This document shows positions 12,736-23,814 of a stretch of 64,000 bases of DNA, piece by piece. The DNA comes from Loripinus fragilis (taxonomy: Eukaryota; Mollusca; Bivalvia; Lucinida; Lucinidae). Numbering within the stretch: position 1 is the stretch's first letter; every line of letters begins with the position of its first letter. The stretch spans positions 12,552,593 to 12,616,592 of the forward strand of contig OZ026531.1 in assembly GCA_964019695.1 (NCBI GenBank). The letters run 5' to 3'. The notes below the pieces were generated by a model that worked only from the letters and a program-made list of their open reading frames with translations, had not been told where the DNA came from and did not search any database. The translations under genes and the position numbers were made by a program.

Positions 12736-15309
12736 GGCGGAGAGAGAAGGTGCAAGGAGAGAGTTTGTTGTGCCCCCTTCTTTTACTGATACATAGATTT
12801 CTGGAGACAGTTCTTTGGTACAATCTGCTTTTAAAAAGACAGCTCACCGCCACTTTTGTTTTGGCATACCCATTGCTTTGAATTAAGATTGTCAAAAATG
12901 GAAAATTATGTGATCATTCTTTGGAGCATGAGGAAAAAATAATCAATTATTGGTATTCTCAAATTACAGGGCAGACACTGTTTAATATGGCCATACTAGA
13001 GTAGTTAGGAATGGAAAGTATATAAAATTAGATAAAGTTGTCCCCCTACCCACTTAAAGGAGTTATGTGACGCTGGTGATCTTGGAATTAAGGTCAATTT
13101 GACCAAATTCTAGTCATTCATTAAGGTCTTCCCAATGAGTTATCTGTGTCAGTTTGGTAAAAATCTGGTCATTGGTTAGGAAGATAGAGTACAGACAAGC
13201 CTTTTTTTTTATATATGTCCCTGGTGGCCTTGTAAATAAGGTTGAGGTCACCAAAATCTTATAATTCGTTTTGGCTGTCCCAGATAAGTATCTGTGCAAG
13301 TTTCGATGAAATTCATCTAGCGGTTCATAAGGTAGAGCAAAAAGCTACTTCACAGCACAGATATAGGAATCATTTTATATGATTCCAAAATTTTGATAGA
13401 ACTGTGTCAGTTTAATGGTAATATTATCAAAGTGAAGTTATTTAAACAAAAAGGAGCTGGTGTGATGTATACAAATGCACACTCTCAATATATATTGTAA
13501 CTGATCCTCAAAACTAACACCTATCTGTATTTTTTGAAGTTCGTAACTTCTCATGTACATATATGATGTATATAGGTGGTGCAGATTTTGTCGCAAATAA
13601 GCCAATGTAATTCTTTGATTTAGTTTTGTTCTTTTCAATTCATTTTTATTTATGCAAGAAAGCATGTATAAAAACAGCCAATGGCATGAATGCGAACGCC
13701 ACAAGCATTTTATTCATAATGAGTGTAATGTGCTTTTCATGCTAACATGTGCATAATATCTGTGCTAAACTGTTTGTTTCCTCAATGAATATCGATCCCG
13801 TAAAGTGTTTGCTAAAATAATGCAGTATATATACAGCAACCACTTATCTACAGATGGTAAATAGTCACTGATACCAACAAACACATACATTTAATATTCA
13901 AGGATCGAAATACTCTATCTTAGATGTTTATTCACCTTTATCAAAACACAATTTATTTTGTTCAAACGGTTCCGAAATCCCTGCATTGACGGACGTTGTC
14001 ACCCTTGAAATAGATGTCTGCACCACAAATGCTTGAAACACGACTAAGTGTTTTAATGCTCTACGTCACTGCTCTACGTTACAGTGAACCATATTTCAGT
14101 CATGACGTTTCCTCGGTTGAACATGTATTACGCAATAAAGATGAAGGGTCTTGCACAATGACACAAAACATGTTTCTTCGGGATTGTGAACTGCGAACCC
14201 TTAGTTACACGTAAGATAATAGGTAAGTAATATATAGACCACAGCGCTATCACGACTGTTGGATATCTGAGCTGGGACACGCGTAAAATATGGAGCAGAT
14301 ATGCATTCTGTACATGTAACCTATGACCGCCTGCTTTGACATGGCCTTAAAGTATTCATTTATTCTGCATGTTCATTCACAAAAAGTGCACAGTTTTGTG
14401 AATTAATCTTATAATGTATCTATTTAATAATTGTGGCTGTGAGCAAAAAAAGTGTTCAAAGCTTCCATTATCATTTCTGTTGCTTTATAACTATTTGTAT
14501 TCATGTTTCATATTAATCTAGCAAAAAGGTTGCGCATGTAATGCCGCGTTTAACATGTTACATGCATGCTTGTGTACATGTCGTACTCATTATATTGATA
14601 TGAATAAACCGGAATAGGCTTGTTTGAGCTATTGATTAACTAAAAAAGGCGATAAAGCACTAAATGTTCAATATATATTACACCTAAAAACAACATATTA
14701 TCAAGGTAATCGTAAACACAGTATTTAGCCAAGTTTCAGCATAATTTTTAATTAATGGTGGTAGTGTTAGCTCAAATTACGACATAGGCATGACGAGCAT
14801 AAACATACGCATGTTTGGTATTATGTTTGAGGTCAGTTTGCTTGTTACATCTTTAAAAATATCCACATTCTTGAACAAACCTCTGTTTATACACACTAGT
14901 GAGAAACTTTAATTCATGTGACTGCATATGCCGTCGTTAATTAAAAAACATGCTCATATGAAAGGGCAAAGATCAAACCACCATATATTCAAATTTCAGC
15001 CAAATCCATCGTGGGCCAAAAAACGGCCAAACCGTTACACATCCTTTATGCTAAATTCTAAGATTCTTATTTTGATCTAGCATTTGCGAAGTAGAATTTT
15101 AACATGTAAAAAAGTATTTTTCTTTAACTTTTAGTATTTGAAAATGATAGGAGAGTATCTTAACAGTCCTTGAAAAGTCCTTGAATTTTATTTTAAAAAA
15201 ACTTGCCTGTATAAACCCTGATACAGCTTAATGAACTTATGAGCAAATTTTCCATGTTAAACAAATACATGACTTTGTTTATGCTAGTCTGTATAATATT
15301 GAATATAAG
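12736..15309. other. AT-rich non-coding stretch, probably HECTD1 intron
   Basis: No exon, RNA gene or complete transposon recognised. Short ORFs have no recognisable domains and no convincing flanking splice sites. The last part (about 14995-15225) shares words (TCCTTGAAAAGTCCTTGAAT, TAGAATTTTAACATG, CTTGCCTGTATAAACCCT) with the element at 42966-43382, so it is a diverged member of that repeat family. Confidence 0.6.
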
Positions 15310-15632
15310 CCGGGCCGCATAGCGCAGTCGGTAACGTGTCTGGCTACAGATGCGTGTCTGACTGCAGATCCAAGGGTCACGAGTTTGATTCCGGCCTGGT
15401 ACCATACTTTCGTGGAGATTGATCATGAAATAATTTCTATGGTCATTCTCCTCCCTTCCTCTGATTCATTCAAGAAGGGTTGTTGTCAGCTACAAGCGAA
15501 AGTATGTGCACAAATTACTAGTTAACCTCTTGTTCAAGCCTGCCCAGGAAAAAGTGGGGTTAGGTGAACTGACCGTCCTGCCATGACCATGGCTGTTGAC
15601 TTGGGACGTAAAGCAAGAAAACAAACAAAAAT
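15310..15632 (+). mobile_element. tRNA-derived SINE, family A, copy 1
   Basis: Starts CGGGCCGCATAGCGCAGTCGG, a tRNA-like head with an A-box-like TAGCGCAGTCGG and a B-box-like GAGTTTGATTCC, then a conserved body (TTTCGTGGAGATTGATCATG, GACTTGGGACGTAAAGC) and an AAACAAACAAAA tail. The same layout is present at 41283-41608, with fragments at about 30634 and 46515. It ends 18 bp before the first HECTD1 exon in the window. The head is too diverged from a folded tRNA to be called a tRNA gene. Confidence 0.85.
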
Positions 15633-15650
15633 AGTATTGAATATTTTCAG

Positions 15651-15774
15651 ACGTTGCTACGGTATGGGGCTAATCCTGACTTACGTGACGAGGATGGTAA
15701 AACGCCATTAGACAAGGCGAGAGAAAGAGGAGATGAGGGACACAGAGAAGTTATACAAATATTACAATCTCCAG
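15651..15774 (+). CDS. HECTD1: HECTD1-like E3 ubiquitin ligase, exon a (ankyrin repeat)
   Basis: The first exon of the gene visible here, with acceptor TATTTTCAG and donor CCAG/GTAATT. It holds 41 codons plus one base, reading [16 protein letters not shown] then [18 protein letters not shown] and ending ILQSP. This is a canonical ankyrin-repeat sequence closely matching the last ankyrin repeat of animal HECTD1, a large HECT-domain E3 ubiquitin ligase. Ankyrin repeats serve protein-protein recognition. The exon ends in phase 1 and joins exon b, whose first two bases complete a Gly codon to give SPGEWM; the family has SPGDWM here. Exons for the roughly 500 preceding residues are not in the window and must lie upstream. 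Confidence 0.92.
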
Positions 15775-15778
15775 GTAA

Positions 15779-16020
15779 TTAACCCTTAATGCGCCAATCA
15801 CAACAAAAGTCGTCTGCTTTTATCGTCTGCTGAAACATTTAAGAAGCCTCTATGGCAAATAGTGTCGACCCAGATCAGACTGCAGGAGCAGTCTGTTCTG
15901 AGTCCATGTTGTTTGCTTCTATACTTAATTTGTCAGTAATGCTAGGCAATTATTTGCAGCAGACTCCTTCAGCAGACGACATTTTCAGATGCATTTTTTT
16001 CTTGGCGCTTTAAGGGTTAA
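15779..16020. mobile_element. piggyBac-like MITE, copy 1, abutting a splice donor
   Basis: Inverted ends CCCTTAATGCGCCAATC and TTGGCGCTTTAAGGG are flanked on both sides by TTAA (15779-15782 and 16017-16020), the target duplication typical of piggyBac elements. The interior holds the palindrome ATCAGACTGCAGGAGCAGTCTG and no ORF. The left TTAA starts four bases after the exon junction, so the donor GTAATT shares its last two bases with the duplication. Related copies are at 37193-37428 and 44442-44690. Confidence 0.8.
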
Positions 16021-16039
16021 TATTTCTGCATTGAGTCCT

Positions 16040-16146
16040 TGAGCAAGACACATTAATCCTAGCTTAGTACTGGTTCAACCCAGGAAGACCCTCCCTACAT
16101 AACTGAAAGATTGTTGATGGGACGTAAAGAATCAAAGCAAACAAAC
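16040..16146 (+). mobile_element. SINE family B, 3' fragment
   Basis: Matches the 3' part of the SINE at 25167 (GAGCAAGACACATTAATCCT, AGTACTGGTTCAACCCAGGA, GAAAGATTGTTGATGGGACG) with an AATCAAAGCAAACAAACAAA tail. The tRNA-like head is missing. Confidence 0.7.
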
Positions 16147-17854
16147 AAAAATTAACTATTATCCAAGTTAATTGAAGTAATATACCACATTTTTCAGTCC
16201 ACTGGCCTCTTGATAAGAGTGTGTAATCATTTTTTCTCAACCATAACATATTTTTTTGGTACTCAAAAGAAGATTTTACCCTCTATATGCAACATTGTTA
16301 CTGTCATTGTTACCAAACGTTACTTAATTTATATTTATTATACAGTATAACTAAGTAAAAAGACCGATTTTCATTGGCTTAGAGCTCTCACGTGGCCAGT
16401 CAATATATTGTCATATTCACTGGCTGGCGCGCGCTTGCCAGTGTATATTAGTTACTAAAATTAGACTCCTTTTTTATTTTTCGTTCCGGTTCTGCTATTC
16501 TAAAGCGTCGCTAATAATCATATCGTAGTTGTTGAGAACGCAACAAATCACGCACTGGAGCTGATCTATTTCGATTTTAATGCACAATAAACGACGAAAA
16601 CAAATTTGAAGTCTTCAGCTTCTTCCAACTTTCCACCTTTGCACTGAAGAACTCCCGCCAATACTTAGACCACGTCCCATACGTTTACACGTATTTGTAA
16701 CGTCTTTCAAGCGTAAAAACGACTTTACACCGTCTAACGCCATGAATGACGTCATTTACCAGTAACAAATGACGTCAGCTATCACACATTTTCCCCACGC
16801 TTTCAAAGCTGTGAATTATTGTTTGGCATATCACACTTATTTAACATTGGCTCTAAAGGCGAAGCGAGTTAGAATTCTTGTCTGTAAATGTTGAATGATG
16901 ACACTCATGCACAACATATATGCAATAGTAAAAGGGTGGTCTTATCTAGGTCTGCACTGTTTCTGCTAAATGCTTGACTGTCCCAAAACATGTATATACG
17001 TTCAGAATTTTTCCAGGTGCAATGATACCTGTACATCTTTCTCTAAATGTTATATAATAAAACAGTTATTGACTAATGAGGCATTGGATATGATGTGATA
17101 TCGACCAGAGAATACCAATATTGACCGAGGCTTAGCAAATATAATTGGCTAAGCCTCGGTCAATATTGGTATTCTCTGGTCGATATCACATCATATCCAA
17201 TGCCTCATTAGTCAATAATTGTATAATGTAAACCACCTGTGGTTTACCAACCTTAATACATGGCATTATATCACTCTCAGATGCTACGTCATGTGATAAA
17301 TGTTCTCCATAGAACAGCCCTTTTTACTCCAAAAAAGGTTAAAATTCTAAGGTTGTACTTTTAATTTACAAGAGTACAGTGGAAGTTCTAAAATTTCAAA
17401 TGCTTTTCTCTTTCTGTTCTCAAATAAAATATTGGTTTTCAGGGCTGGAACTCACAAAATGCTTGTCAGTATAGCAAACAGGGAAGACCCTGATCAGACT
17501 GCTTCCTCAGAAGCAGTCTGATCTGGATCTGCACTATTTGTCCAGGCCTTTTTTACAGGCAACTAGCATTCAAAGTTTTTGAGCATTTACTGTGGACTGA
17601 CAGGCCTTTAGTTAAGAGTGTACCAAAAAATTAGTTTTCTTATTTCTCATCGAAAACATGTTGTGGGTATTCAAAAGAACCATCTCAATGAGGCAGTTCT
17701 TTTGAGCACACTTAACATATGTTAAAACGGATGGGTAAGAAAATATTTACAATTTTACGCTCAGCTGGGTCCGCACTGTTTGTCTAGTCTTTTTTGGTAG
17801 GCAACTATTGTTCAAAATTTTCGGAAATTTACTGTACACTATAATTGATTACAG
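16147..17854. other. HECTD1 intron between exons a and b
   Basis: Non-coding. A possible unclassified transposon spans about 16350-17330; its outer words AAGTAAAAAG and CTTTTTACT are inverted, but the ends are not securely defined. It contains the perfect hairpin listed separately. A further hairpin of the AGATCAGACTGC family lies at about 17490-17530. No additional exon was recognised. Confidence 0.55.
17066..17218. repeat. Perfect 71 bp inverted repeat with 11-base loop
   Basis: The left arm 17066-17136 (TTATTGACTAATGAGGCATT ... CCGAGGCTTAGC) is the exact reverse complement of 17148-17218 (GCTAAGCCTCGG ... GCCTCATTAGTCAATAA). I checked this base by base and found no mismatch. The loop is AAATATAATTG. 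It lies within a HECTD1 intron, so the primary transcript would fold into a long uninterrupted duplex. Confidence 0.97.
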
Positions 17855-18053
17855 GTGAGTGGATGGTTCCCTTGAACAGAGAAAGCACTCCAACATCATT
17901 GGAGTCCGAGAAAGACAAGAAGGAAGAAATTCCTATGGAGACTGATGATCCAGCAGAACCCAAAGGGGACCCAGAAGTGGCCCCTCAATATATTCAACAG
18001 CTACTGCCAGTATTTACCCATGTCTTTCAAAGTTCAATGTTACAGTCTATACG
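17855..18053 (+). CDS. HECTD1: HECTD1-like E3 ubiquitin ligase, exon b
   Basis: Acceptor GATTACAG, donor ACG/GTAAGT. Two bases complete Gly from exon a, then 65 codons and two bases follow: EWMVPLNRESTPTSLES, an acidic Glu/Asp/Lys-rich linker (DKKEEIPMETDDPAEPKGDP), then EVAPQYIQQLLPVFTHVFQS and SMLQSI. Animal HECTD1 has a matching order of an acidic linker followed by an LLPVF-type helical segment. The exon ends in CG, completed to Arg by the first A of exon c (SI-R-KSSLSLIKKM). The ATG inside the exon is not a start; upstream coding sequence continues through the spliced junction. Confidence 0.93.
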
Positions 18054-19013
18054 GTAAGTGTTGCAAATTACTAATTCATCATTCAAACGTACATTAACTG
18101 TTTCTGTACTTTACATCCATAAAGAGATACTTAAAAACAGTCAGGGGACAAAAATATTTCAATATTGCACGAGTGACTTACAATTTTCACTTGTCCTGTG
18201 AACACATGCACTTGTCCTTAACGTACTTGTCCTTAGAAAGTATTACATGTCCCTTTAATATTAAAGAGCAGATAATGCACAAAGATCTGAGCGAAGCCCT
18301 CACTGTGCTTAAACAATAAACATGTCTAAACTCCTTTAAAAACAGTATGACACCAGACATAAACTATTAAAAACAGTGTAGATCTAGATCAGCTGGCTTC
18401 TGAAGCAAGCTGATCAGAATCTACACTGTTTTCTACACAACATATAAGTTAATAATAATTTCCAAATATGAAACACTGAATTATAAACTCAATTAAGCTT
18501 GTCCAGGACAAGTAAGTTGTCCTGAATGAAATGGGACCAGATCGGACAAGTCGCCTTGAAGTCGGGCATGGTTTTTCACCATCCAGGGAAACAGACTAAC
18601 AGGGGCCCAGTGCCCCTAAATTTTGGGCTGGGCCCCTGAAAATAAATGTTTAAGGGCACAGCTTGCCCCTAAAAAAGAGAGTATGTAAAACATGAATTCT
18701 TGTCAGATCTGACACGTTTTTTAAATCTTGTTTCATCTGATTCTAACTACTGCTAATATAATGGTAAATAATTTTGAGGGTCTTTGGCCTCAATAATGAG
18801 TAAAGCCAATGCAATGAGTTTAATTTCCCACTGAATCTGGGGCTTTTTACTTTGGGCTGGGTCCCCAATCATACTGTTTTAAGGGCACAGCTTGCTCCTG
18901 GAGAAAAAAAAATTTAGTATCCCTGACATCCCTGCTATAAAGGTAATATGATTCAATATAAGGCAGTATTTGTGTGAAATATTATATCAATTGTTTTCTG
19001 TATTTTATTTCAG
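18054..19013. other. HECTD1 intron b, 5' part
   Basis: Non-coding. Holds a hairpin at about 18375-18432 (GATCTAGATCAGCTGGCTTC against GAAGCAAGCTGATCAGAATC) and two related segments (about 18603-18665 and 18835-18905) sharing TTTGGGCTGGG and TTAAGGGCACAGCTTGC. It ends in the acceptor TATTTTATTTCAG of the first partial exon copy. Confidence 0.6.
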
Positions 19014-19116
19014 AAAGTCCAGCTTATCATTGATAAAGAAGATGATATATTATATACCTAGTCCTTTATTAGAAGATAAATGTAATTAAAGTGGTGCTTC
19101 AACTGGGGTCAGTTTT
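19014..19116 (+). pseudogene. Displaced partial copy (copy 1) of HECTD1 exon c
   Basis: Begins right after TATTTTATTTCAG and reproduces the first 103 bases of exon c (AAAGTCCAGCTTATCATTG to GGGGTCAGTTTT). In the gene frame it reads KSSLSLIKKMIYYIPSPLLE then DKCN followed by TAA, so changes relative to the array consensus have created a stop. There is no donor at its end; it runs into CTATATTTA and then the transposon nest. It is probably the outermost member of the array at 22624-23814, separated by the insertion. Confidence 0.9.
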
Positions 19117-19547
19117 CTATATTTATACCCCCCGCAAACTTTGTTTGTAGGGGGTATACTGTTTTCACGTTGTCCGTCGGTGCGTGCGTGCGTCCGTCCG
19201 TCCGTAACGCTTTGTTTCCTTAATAACTCGAAGAGTCATTGCTGGATTTTCATCAAACCTTGCAAACATGTTCATATATGCAAGACAAATACTTTAGACA
19301 AAAAAGTAAGAGCTAGGGGCCAATTCTATTAGAGTTATTTCTCTTTGTAGTTCTAAATGGCTTTTAATATAGTGCTTTTTCCTTAATAACTCAAAGAGTC
19401 ATTGCTGGATTTTCATCAAACCTTGCAAACATGTTCATATATGCAAGACAAATACTTGAGACAAAAAAGTAAGGGCGAGGGGCCAATTCTATTAGAGTTA
19501 TTATGTCTCCCCCCTTTAGGGTCGGGAGACATATTGTTTTTCCGCGG

Positions 19548-19627
19548 GCGTCCGTCTGTCCGTCTGTCTGTCTGTCCGTCTGTCTGTCCGTCTGTCTGTC
19601 CGTCTGTCTGTCTGTCTGTCTGTCTGT
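19548..19627. repeat. GTCT/GTCC microsatellite
   Basis: About 80 bases of alternating GTCTGTCC and GTCT units, inside the nested element. The ORFs on both strands through it are low-complexity artefacts. Confidence 0.95.
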
Positions 19628-20145
19628 CACAAATCGTGTCCGCTCTATAACTTGAAAACCGCTTAAGCTATATTCATGAAACTTTATACAAATATCAATC
19701 AGCATGAGATGACGTGCAGAGTGCAAGAATGGTAACTCTGCCGTTTATATTTTTTGAGTTATTTCCCTTTGAACTTTGTGCATCACAAAAATCGTGTCCG
19801 CTCTATAACTTGAAAACCACTTAAGCTTTATTCACGAAACTTTATACAAATATCAATCAGCATGAGATGACGTGCAGAGTGTAAGAATGGTAACTCTGCC
19901 TTATATACTTTTTGAGTTATTTCCCTTGGAACTTTGTGCATAAAAAAAAATTGTGTCCGCTCTATAACTTGAAAACCGCTTAAGCTATATTCACGAAACT
20001 TTATGCAATTATCAATCAGCATTAGATGTTGTGCAGAATGCAAGAATGGTAACTCTGCCTTTTATACTTTTTGAGTTACTTCACTTGGAACTTTGTGCAT
20101 CACAAAAACCGTGTCCGCTCTATAACTTGAAAACTGCTTAAGCTA

Positions 20146-21000
20146 TACTTAACGCCAGTAAAAACGCAACTTTTACAGTTTTACCTTACTCGAGATTTAA
20201 TGCTGTTTTATCATTCTAATAAAATAAAAGCATAAACCTATGGTCGCGATATCAAGCCAATAGTCTTTTGGTGCAGATAAAGGGGTCCAGATAAGCCAGG
20301 CTGTATTTTTCGATAAAGGGACACAACCCGAACTTCGACACAAAAACTGCAAAATCACCTTATTGATATGGATATCAGATCTTCATTATGAATGGCTCTT
20401 TTGGATTCAAGCTTTCGGAAAATTTCAACATTGCTCTACTTTCTATGCAAACGCAACAGATTTTTTTGGTCTTGAAGTTTTAACCTTCAAAAATGTTCTC
20501 AAAGTTTCAGCATGAAAACCGGAAGTTAACGAAAATGCGACACTTTGGACGGTAAATATTGCGATAAATGATAAGCATAGGTTATGACCTTACAACTTAC
20601 GTATGCCATTTTTTAAAATGATTCAGTTTAATTGAAGCTTTAGTGATTTCTCAAATTTTTGGGAAATTTCACGAAAATGAAATTTTAAACATAAATTTTA
20701 GGTCATTCCAGCAAAGTGAATTTTGTGTTGTAAACCGTTTTTCTGTTTGTTTGAGTGAAACGCAGTACTTGCACGCTGAAATTAAATTAAATTTCAAGAT
20801 TTGATATGGCTACCAAAAAATTTGATGAATTTGTCATTGTTCACCAAATTTTTTGGCAGAAGTGTGCAATTGAGCTCAAGTTTTGGTAAAACGTTCTCCT
20901 ACGATAGGGACGCTTGTTAGTACCAAGACATAGTGTATAAAATTGATATTTACAGGAAAAACAACACTTGTACCAGTTGCGTTTTTAATGGCTTTAAGTA
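20146..21000. mobile_element. Third-level insertion, Tc1/mariner-type non-autonomous element
   Basis: The 26 bp terminal inverted repeats differ at two positions: TACTTAACGCCAG then TAAAAACGCAACT on the left, and AGTTGCGTTTTTAATGG then CTTTAAGTA on the right. They are flanked by TA (20144-20145 and 21001-21002). Removing the element and one TA restores AGCTATATTCACG, the sequence seen uninterrupted in the neighbouring tandem units. This defines both boundaries and the TA duplication. It contains no transposase ORF. Confidence 0.85.
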
Positions 21001-21578
21001 TATATTCACGAAACTTTATACATGTATCAACCAACATGCGTTGACGTGCAGAGTGCAAGAACAGTAACTCTGTCATTAATACTCTTTGAGTTATTTCCCT
21101 TGGAACTTTGTCAATCACAAAAAACAATTATCTATGATTATTTTATACAAGGTTATGATTGTGCAATAGTTAACTACATTGACAGATATCTTTGCTAGAT
21201 AAGAGCTGATTGTCTGCATGAAATGACTAGAATTTCCGTTAGAAATTATGTATTTAATGTTTCTGTTTGAAATTATATTTGATGACTCATGCTTTTGACA
21301 TCAAAAGGGGGGGGAGACATCTGTTTTTTTGTAGAAAAACAATTCTAGTTTCTCTTTGTAGTTCTAAATGGCTTTTAATATAGTGCTTTTTCCTTAATAA
21401 CTCGAAGAGTCATTGCTGGATTTTCATCAAACCTTGCAAACATGTTCATATATGCAAGACAAATACTTGAGACAAAAAAGTAAGGGCTAGGGGCCAATTC
21501 TATTAGAGTTATTTCCCTTTGTAGTTCTAAATGGCTTTTAATATAGTGCTTTGTGCTTATGCTATTATAGGCCATATA

Positions 21579-22440
21579 CGGGCCAATCAACTCCTACCAC
21601 AGCTTTTGATGGAACAATTTGATACTTTTCCTATACAATGTAGACACATAGAACATATGCATGAAGGAGTTTAGGTCAGAAAAGATAATTTTTGACAAAT
21701 GACAGCTGTGAGAACTTAGACAATTTTTCCCTAATAAGGTGTTTGTATATGCATAGACAGTGCCTTTATGGGCCGATCAACTCCTACCACAGCTTTTTAT
21801 GGAGCATTTTGATACTTTGCCTATACAATGTAGACACATTTAACATATGCATGAAGAAGTTTGGTTTAGAAAAAATATTTTTTGACAAAATGACAGCTTT
21901 GAGAACTTAGACAATTCTCCCTAATAAGGCTTTTGTATATGCATAGATGGTGCCTTCATGGGCCGATCAACTCCTACCACAGCTTTTGATGGAACAATTT
22001 GAGACTTTGCCTATACAATTTAAACACATTGAACATATGCATGAAGGAGTTTTGTTCAGAAAAAATAATTTTTGACGAAATGACAGCTGTGAGAACTTAG
22101 ACAATTTTTCCCTTATTAGGCTTTTGTATATGCATAGATGGTGCCTTCATGGGCTGATCAACTACTACTACAGCTTTTGATGGAACAATTTGATACTTTG
22201 CTGATACAATGCAGACACATTGAACATATGCATGAAGGAGTTTGGTTCACAAAAAATAATTTTGACAAAATGACAACTGTGAGAACTTAGACAATTATTC
22301 CCTTATATGGCTTTTGTATATGCATGGATAGTGCCTTTATGGGCCGATCAACTCCTACTACAGCTTTTGATGGAGCAATTTGATACTTTGCGGATACAAT
22401 GTAGACACATTGAACATATGCATGAAGGAGTTTATAATTT
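21579..22440. repeat. Tandem repeat of about 190 bp, about 4.5 copies
   Basis: Units start GGGCCGATCAACTCCTACCA at about 21579, 21770, 21960, 22150 and 22339 and share ACATATGCATGAAGGAGTTT and GAGAACTTAGACAATT. They lie within the outer transposon and look non-coding. Confidence 0.9.
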
Positions 22441-22623
22441 TTGTTTGCACAGATTCTACTGAAATCTTCTTATCAAAACTAAGGTTACTTTTATTTAAAC
22501 TATAACGTTAACTATAACTATAACTCTTATTTAAACTATAACTTGCCAAGTTTTTTCACTGACTCTTACTGTGCGGGGGGTATCTAATAAGCATTGCTTA
22601 TTGACTTTTTTCATTTATTTCAG

Positions 22624-23814
22624 AAAGTCCAGCTAATCATTGATAAAGAAGATGATATATTATATACCTAGTCCTTTATTAGAAGATATATGTAATCAAA
22701 GTGGTGCTTCAACTGGGGTCAGTTTTCTATATTTTATTTCAGAAAGTCCAGCTTATCATTGATAAAGAAGATGATATATTATATACCTAGTCCTTTATTA
22801 GAAGATATATGTAATCAAAGTGGTGCTTCAACTGGGGTCAGTTTTCTATATTTTATTTCAGAAAGTCCAGCTTATCATTGATAAAGAAGATGATATATTA
22901 TATACTTAGTCCATTATTAGAAGATATATGTAATCAAAGTGGTGCTTCAACTGGGGTCAGTTTTCTATATTTTATTTCAGAAAATCCAGCTTATCATTGA
23001 TAAAGAAGATGATATATTATATACCTAGTCCATTATTAGAAGATATACGTAATCAAAGTGGTGCTTCAACTGGGGTCAGTTTTCTATATTTTATTTCAGA
23101 AAGTCCAGCTTATCATTGATAAAGAAGATGATATATTATATACCTAGTCCTTTATTAGAAGATATATGTAATCAAAGTGGTGCTTCAACTGGGGTCAGTT
23201 TTCTATATTTTATTTCAGAAAGTCCAGCTTATCATTGATAAAGAAGATGATATATTATATACCTAGTCCATTATTAGAAGATATATGTAATCAAAGTGGT
23301 GCTTCAACTGGGGTCAGTTTTCTATATTTTATTTCAGAAAGTCCAGCTTGATCATTGATAAAGAAGATGATATATTATATACCTAGTCCATTATTAGAAG
23401 ATATATGTAATCAAAGTGGTGCTTCAAGTGGGGTCAGTTTTCTATATTTTATTTCAGAAAGTCCAGCTTATCATTGATAAAGAAGATGATATATTATATA
23501 CCTAGTCCTTTATTAGAAGATATATGTTATCAAAGTGGTGCTTCAACTGGGGTCAGTTTTCTATATTTTATTTCAGAAAGTCCAGCTTATCATTGATAAA
23601 GAAGATGATATATTATATACCTAGTCCTTTATTAGAAGATATATGTAATCAAAGTGGTGCTTCAACTGGGGTCAGTTTTCTATATTTTATTTCAGAAAGT
23701 CCAGCTTATCATTGATAAAGAAGATGATATATTATATACCTAGTCCATTATTAGAAGATATATGTAATCAAAGTGGTGCTTCAACTGGGGTCAGTTTTCT
23801 ATATTTTATTTCAG
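22624..23814 (+). repeat. Tandem array of ten partial HECTD1 exon c copies with splice acceptors
   Basis: Ten units start at 22624, 22743, 22862, 22981, 23100, 23219, 23338, 23458, 23577 and 23696. All are 119 bp except the unit at 23338, which is 120 because of an extra G (AGCTTGATCATTG). Each has the first 103 bases of exon c, ending in GGGGTCAGTTTT, then a 16-base acceptor tract CTATATTTTATTTCAG. No unit has a 5' splice donor. Differences are few (CCTTTATTA or CCATTATTA; AAAATCC at 22981; GTTATC in the 23458 unit), so the amplification is recent or homogenised. In the gene frame, reading from one unit into the next gives FLYFISESPAYH followed by TGA. Any upstream acceptor therefore yields a truncated product. 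Confidence 0.97.

Larger units (their letters stand above)
19503..21348. mobile_element. Nested element with ATGTCTCCC ends
   Basis: Starts ATGTCTCCCCCCTTTAGGGT and approaches its right side with GGGGGGGGAGACAT (ending at 21320). It interrupts the outer element between TTAGAGTTATT and TTTCTCTTTGTAGTTC, a phrase that is continuous (GAGTTATTTC) in other copies at about 19331 and 21508. Inside are a GTCT/GTCC simple repeat and about five tandem units of about 160 bp (GTGTCCGCTCTATAACTTG, GATGACGTGCAGAGTG). No transposase ORF is present. Confidence 0.7.
19126..22582. mobile_element. Outer transposon of a nest splitting the exon array
   Basis: Ends are TACCCCCCGCA (19126-19136) and its inverse TGCGGGGGGTA (22572-22582), giving an 11 bp terminal inverted repeat. 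The TA at each end could be the target site. The interior contains a duplicated module (CTTAATAACTCGAAGAGTCA ... GCAAACATGTTCATATATGC, at about 19220, 19385 and 21395), a tandem repeat of about 190 bp, and two further insertions. No transposase ORF was found, so it is non-autonomous. The sequence between its right end and the next exon copy (22583-22623) differs from the normal array spacer, so the right boundary may extend a little further. Confidence 0.7.

Noticed and set aside
12455..12895. Overlapping proline- and glycine-rich ORFs on both strands
   Set aside because: They come from the GC-rich palindrome island. Both strands are open because of base composition, with no domain or splice context.
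13438..13704. 88-residue minus-strand ORF left of HECTD1
   Set aside because: No domain, no homology I recognise, and AT-rich chance composition.
14014..14214. Possible upstream HECTD1 exon (66-residue ORF ending near CACGTAAGAT)
   Set aside because: The residues do not resemble the ankyrin region of HECTD1, and no acceptor in a suitable phase was found.
15310..15400. Functional tRNA gene at the head of SINE A
   Set aside because: Only the A and B boxes are kept, the cloverleaf cannot be completed, and several dispersed copies share the non-tRNA body.
19391..19726. ORF with repeated DRQT residues
   Set aside because: It translates the GTCT/GTCC microsatellite inside a transposon.
23524..23715. 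63-residue ORF across the exon array
   Set aside because: It is the frame that runs from one partial exon copy through the acceptor into the next; it shows the truncating read-through and is not a gene.
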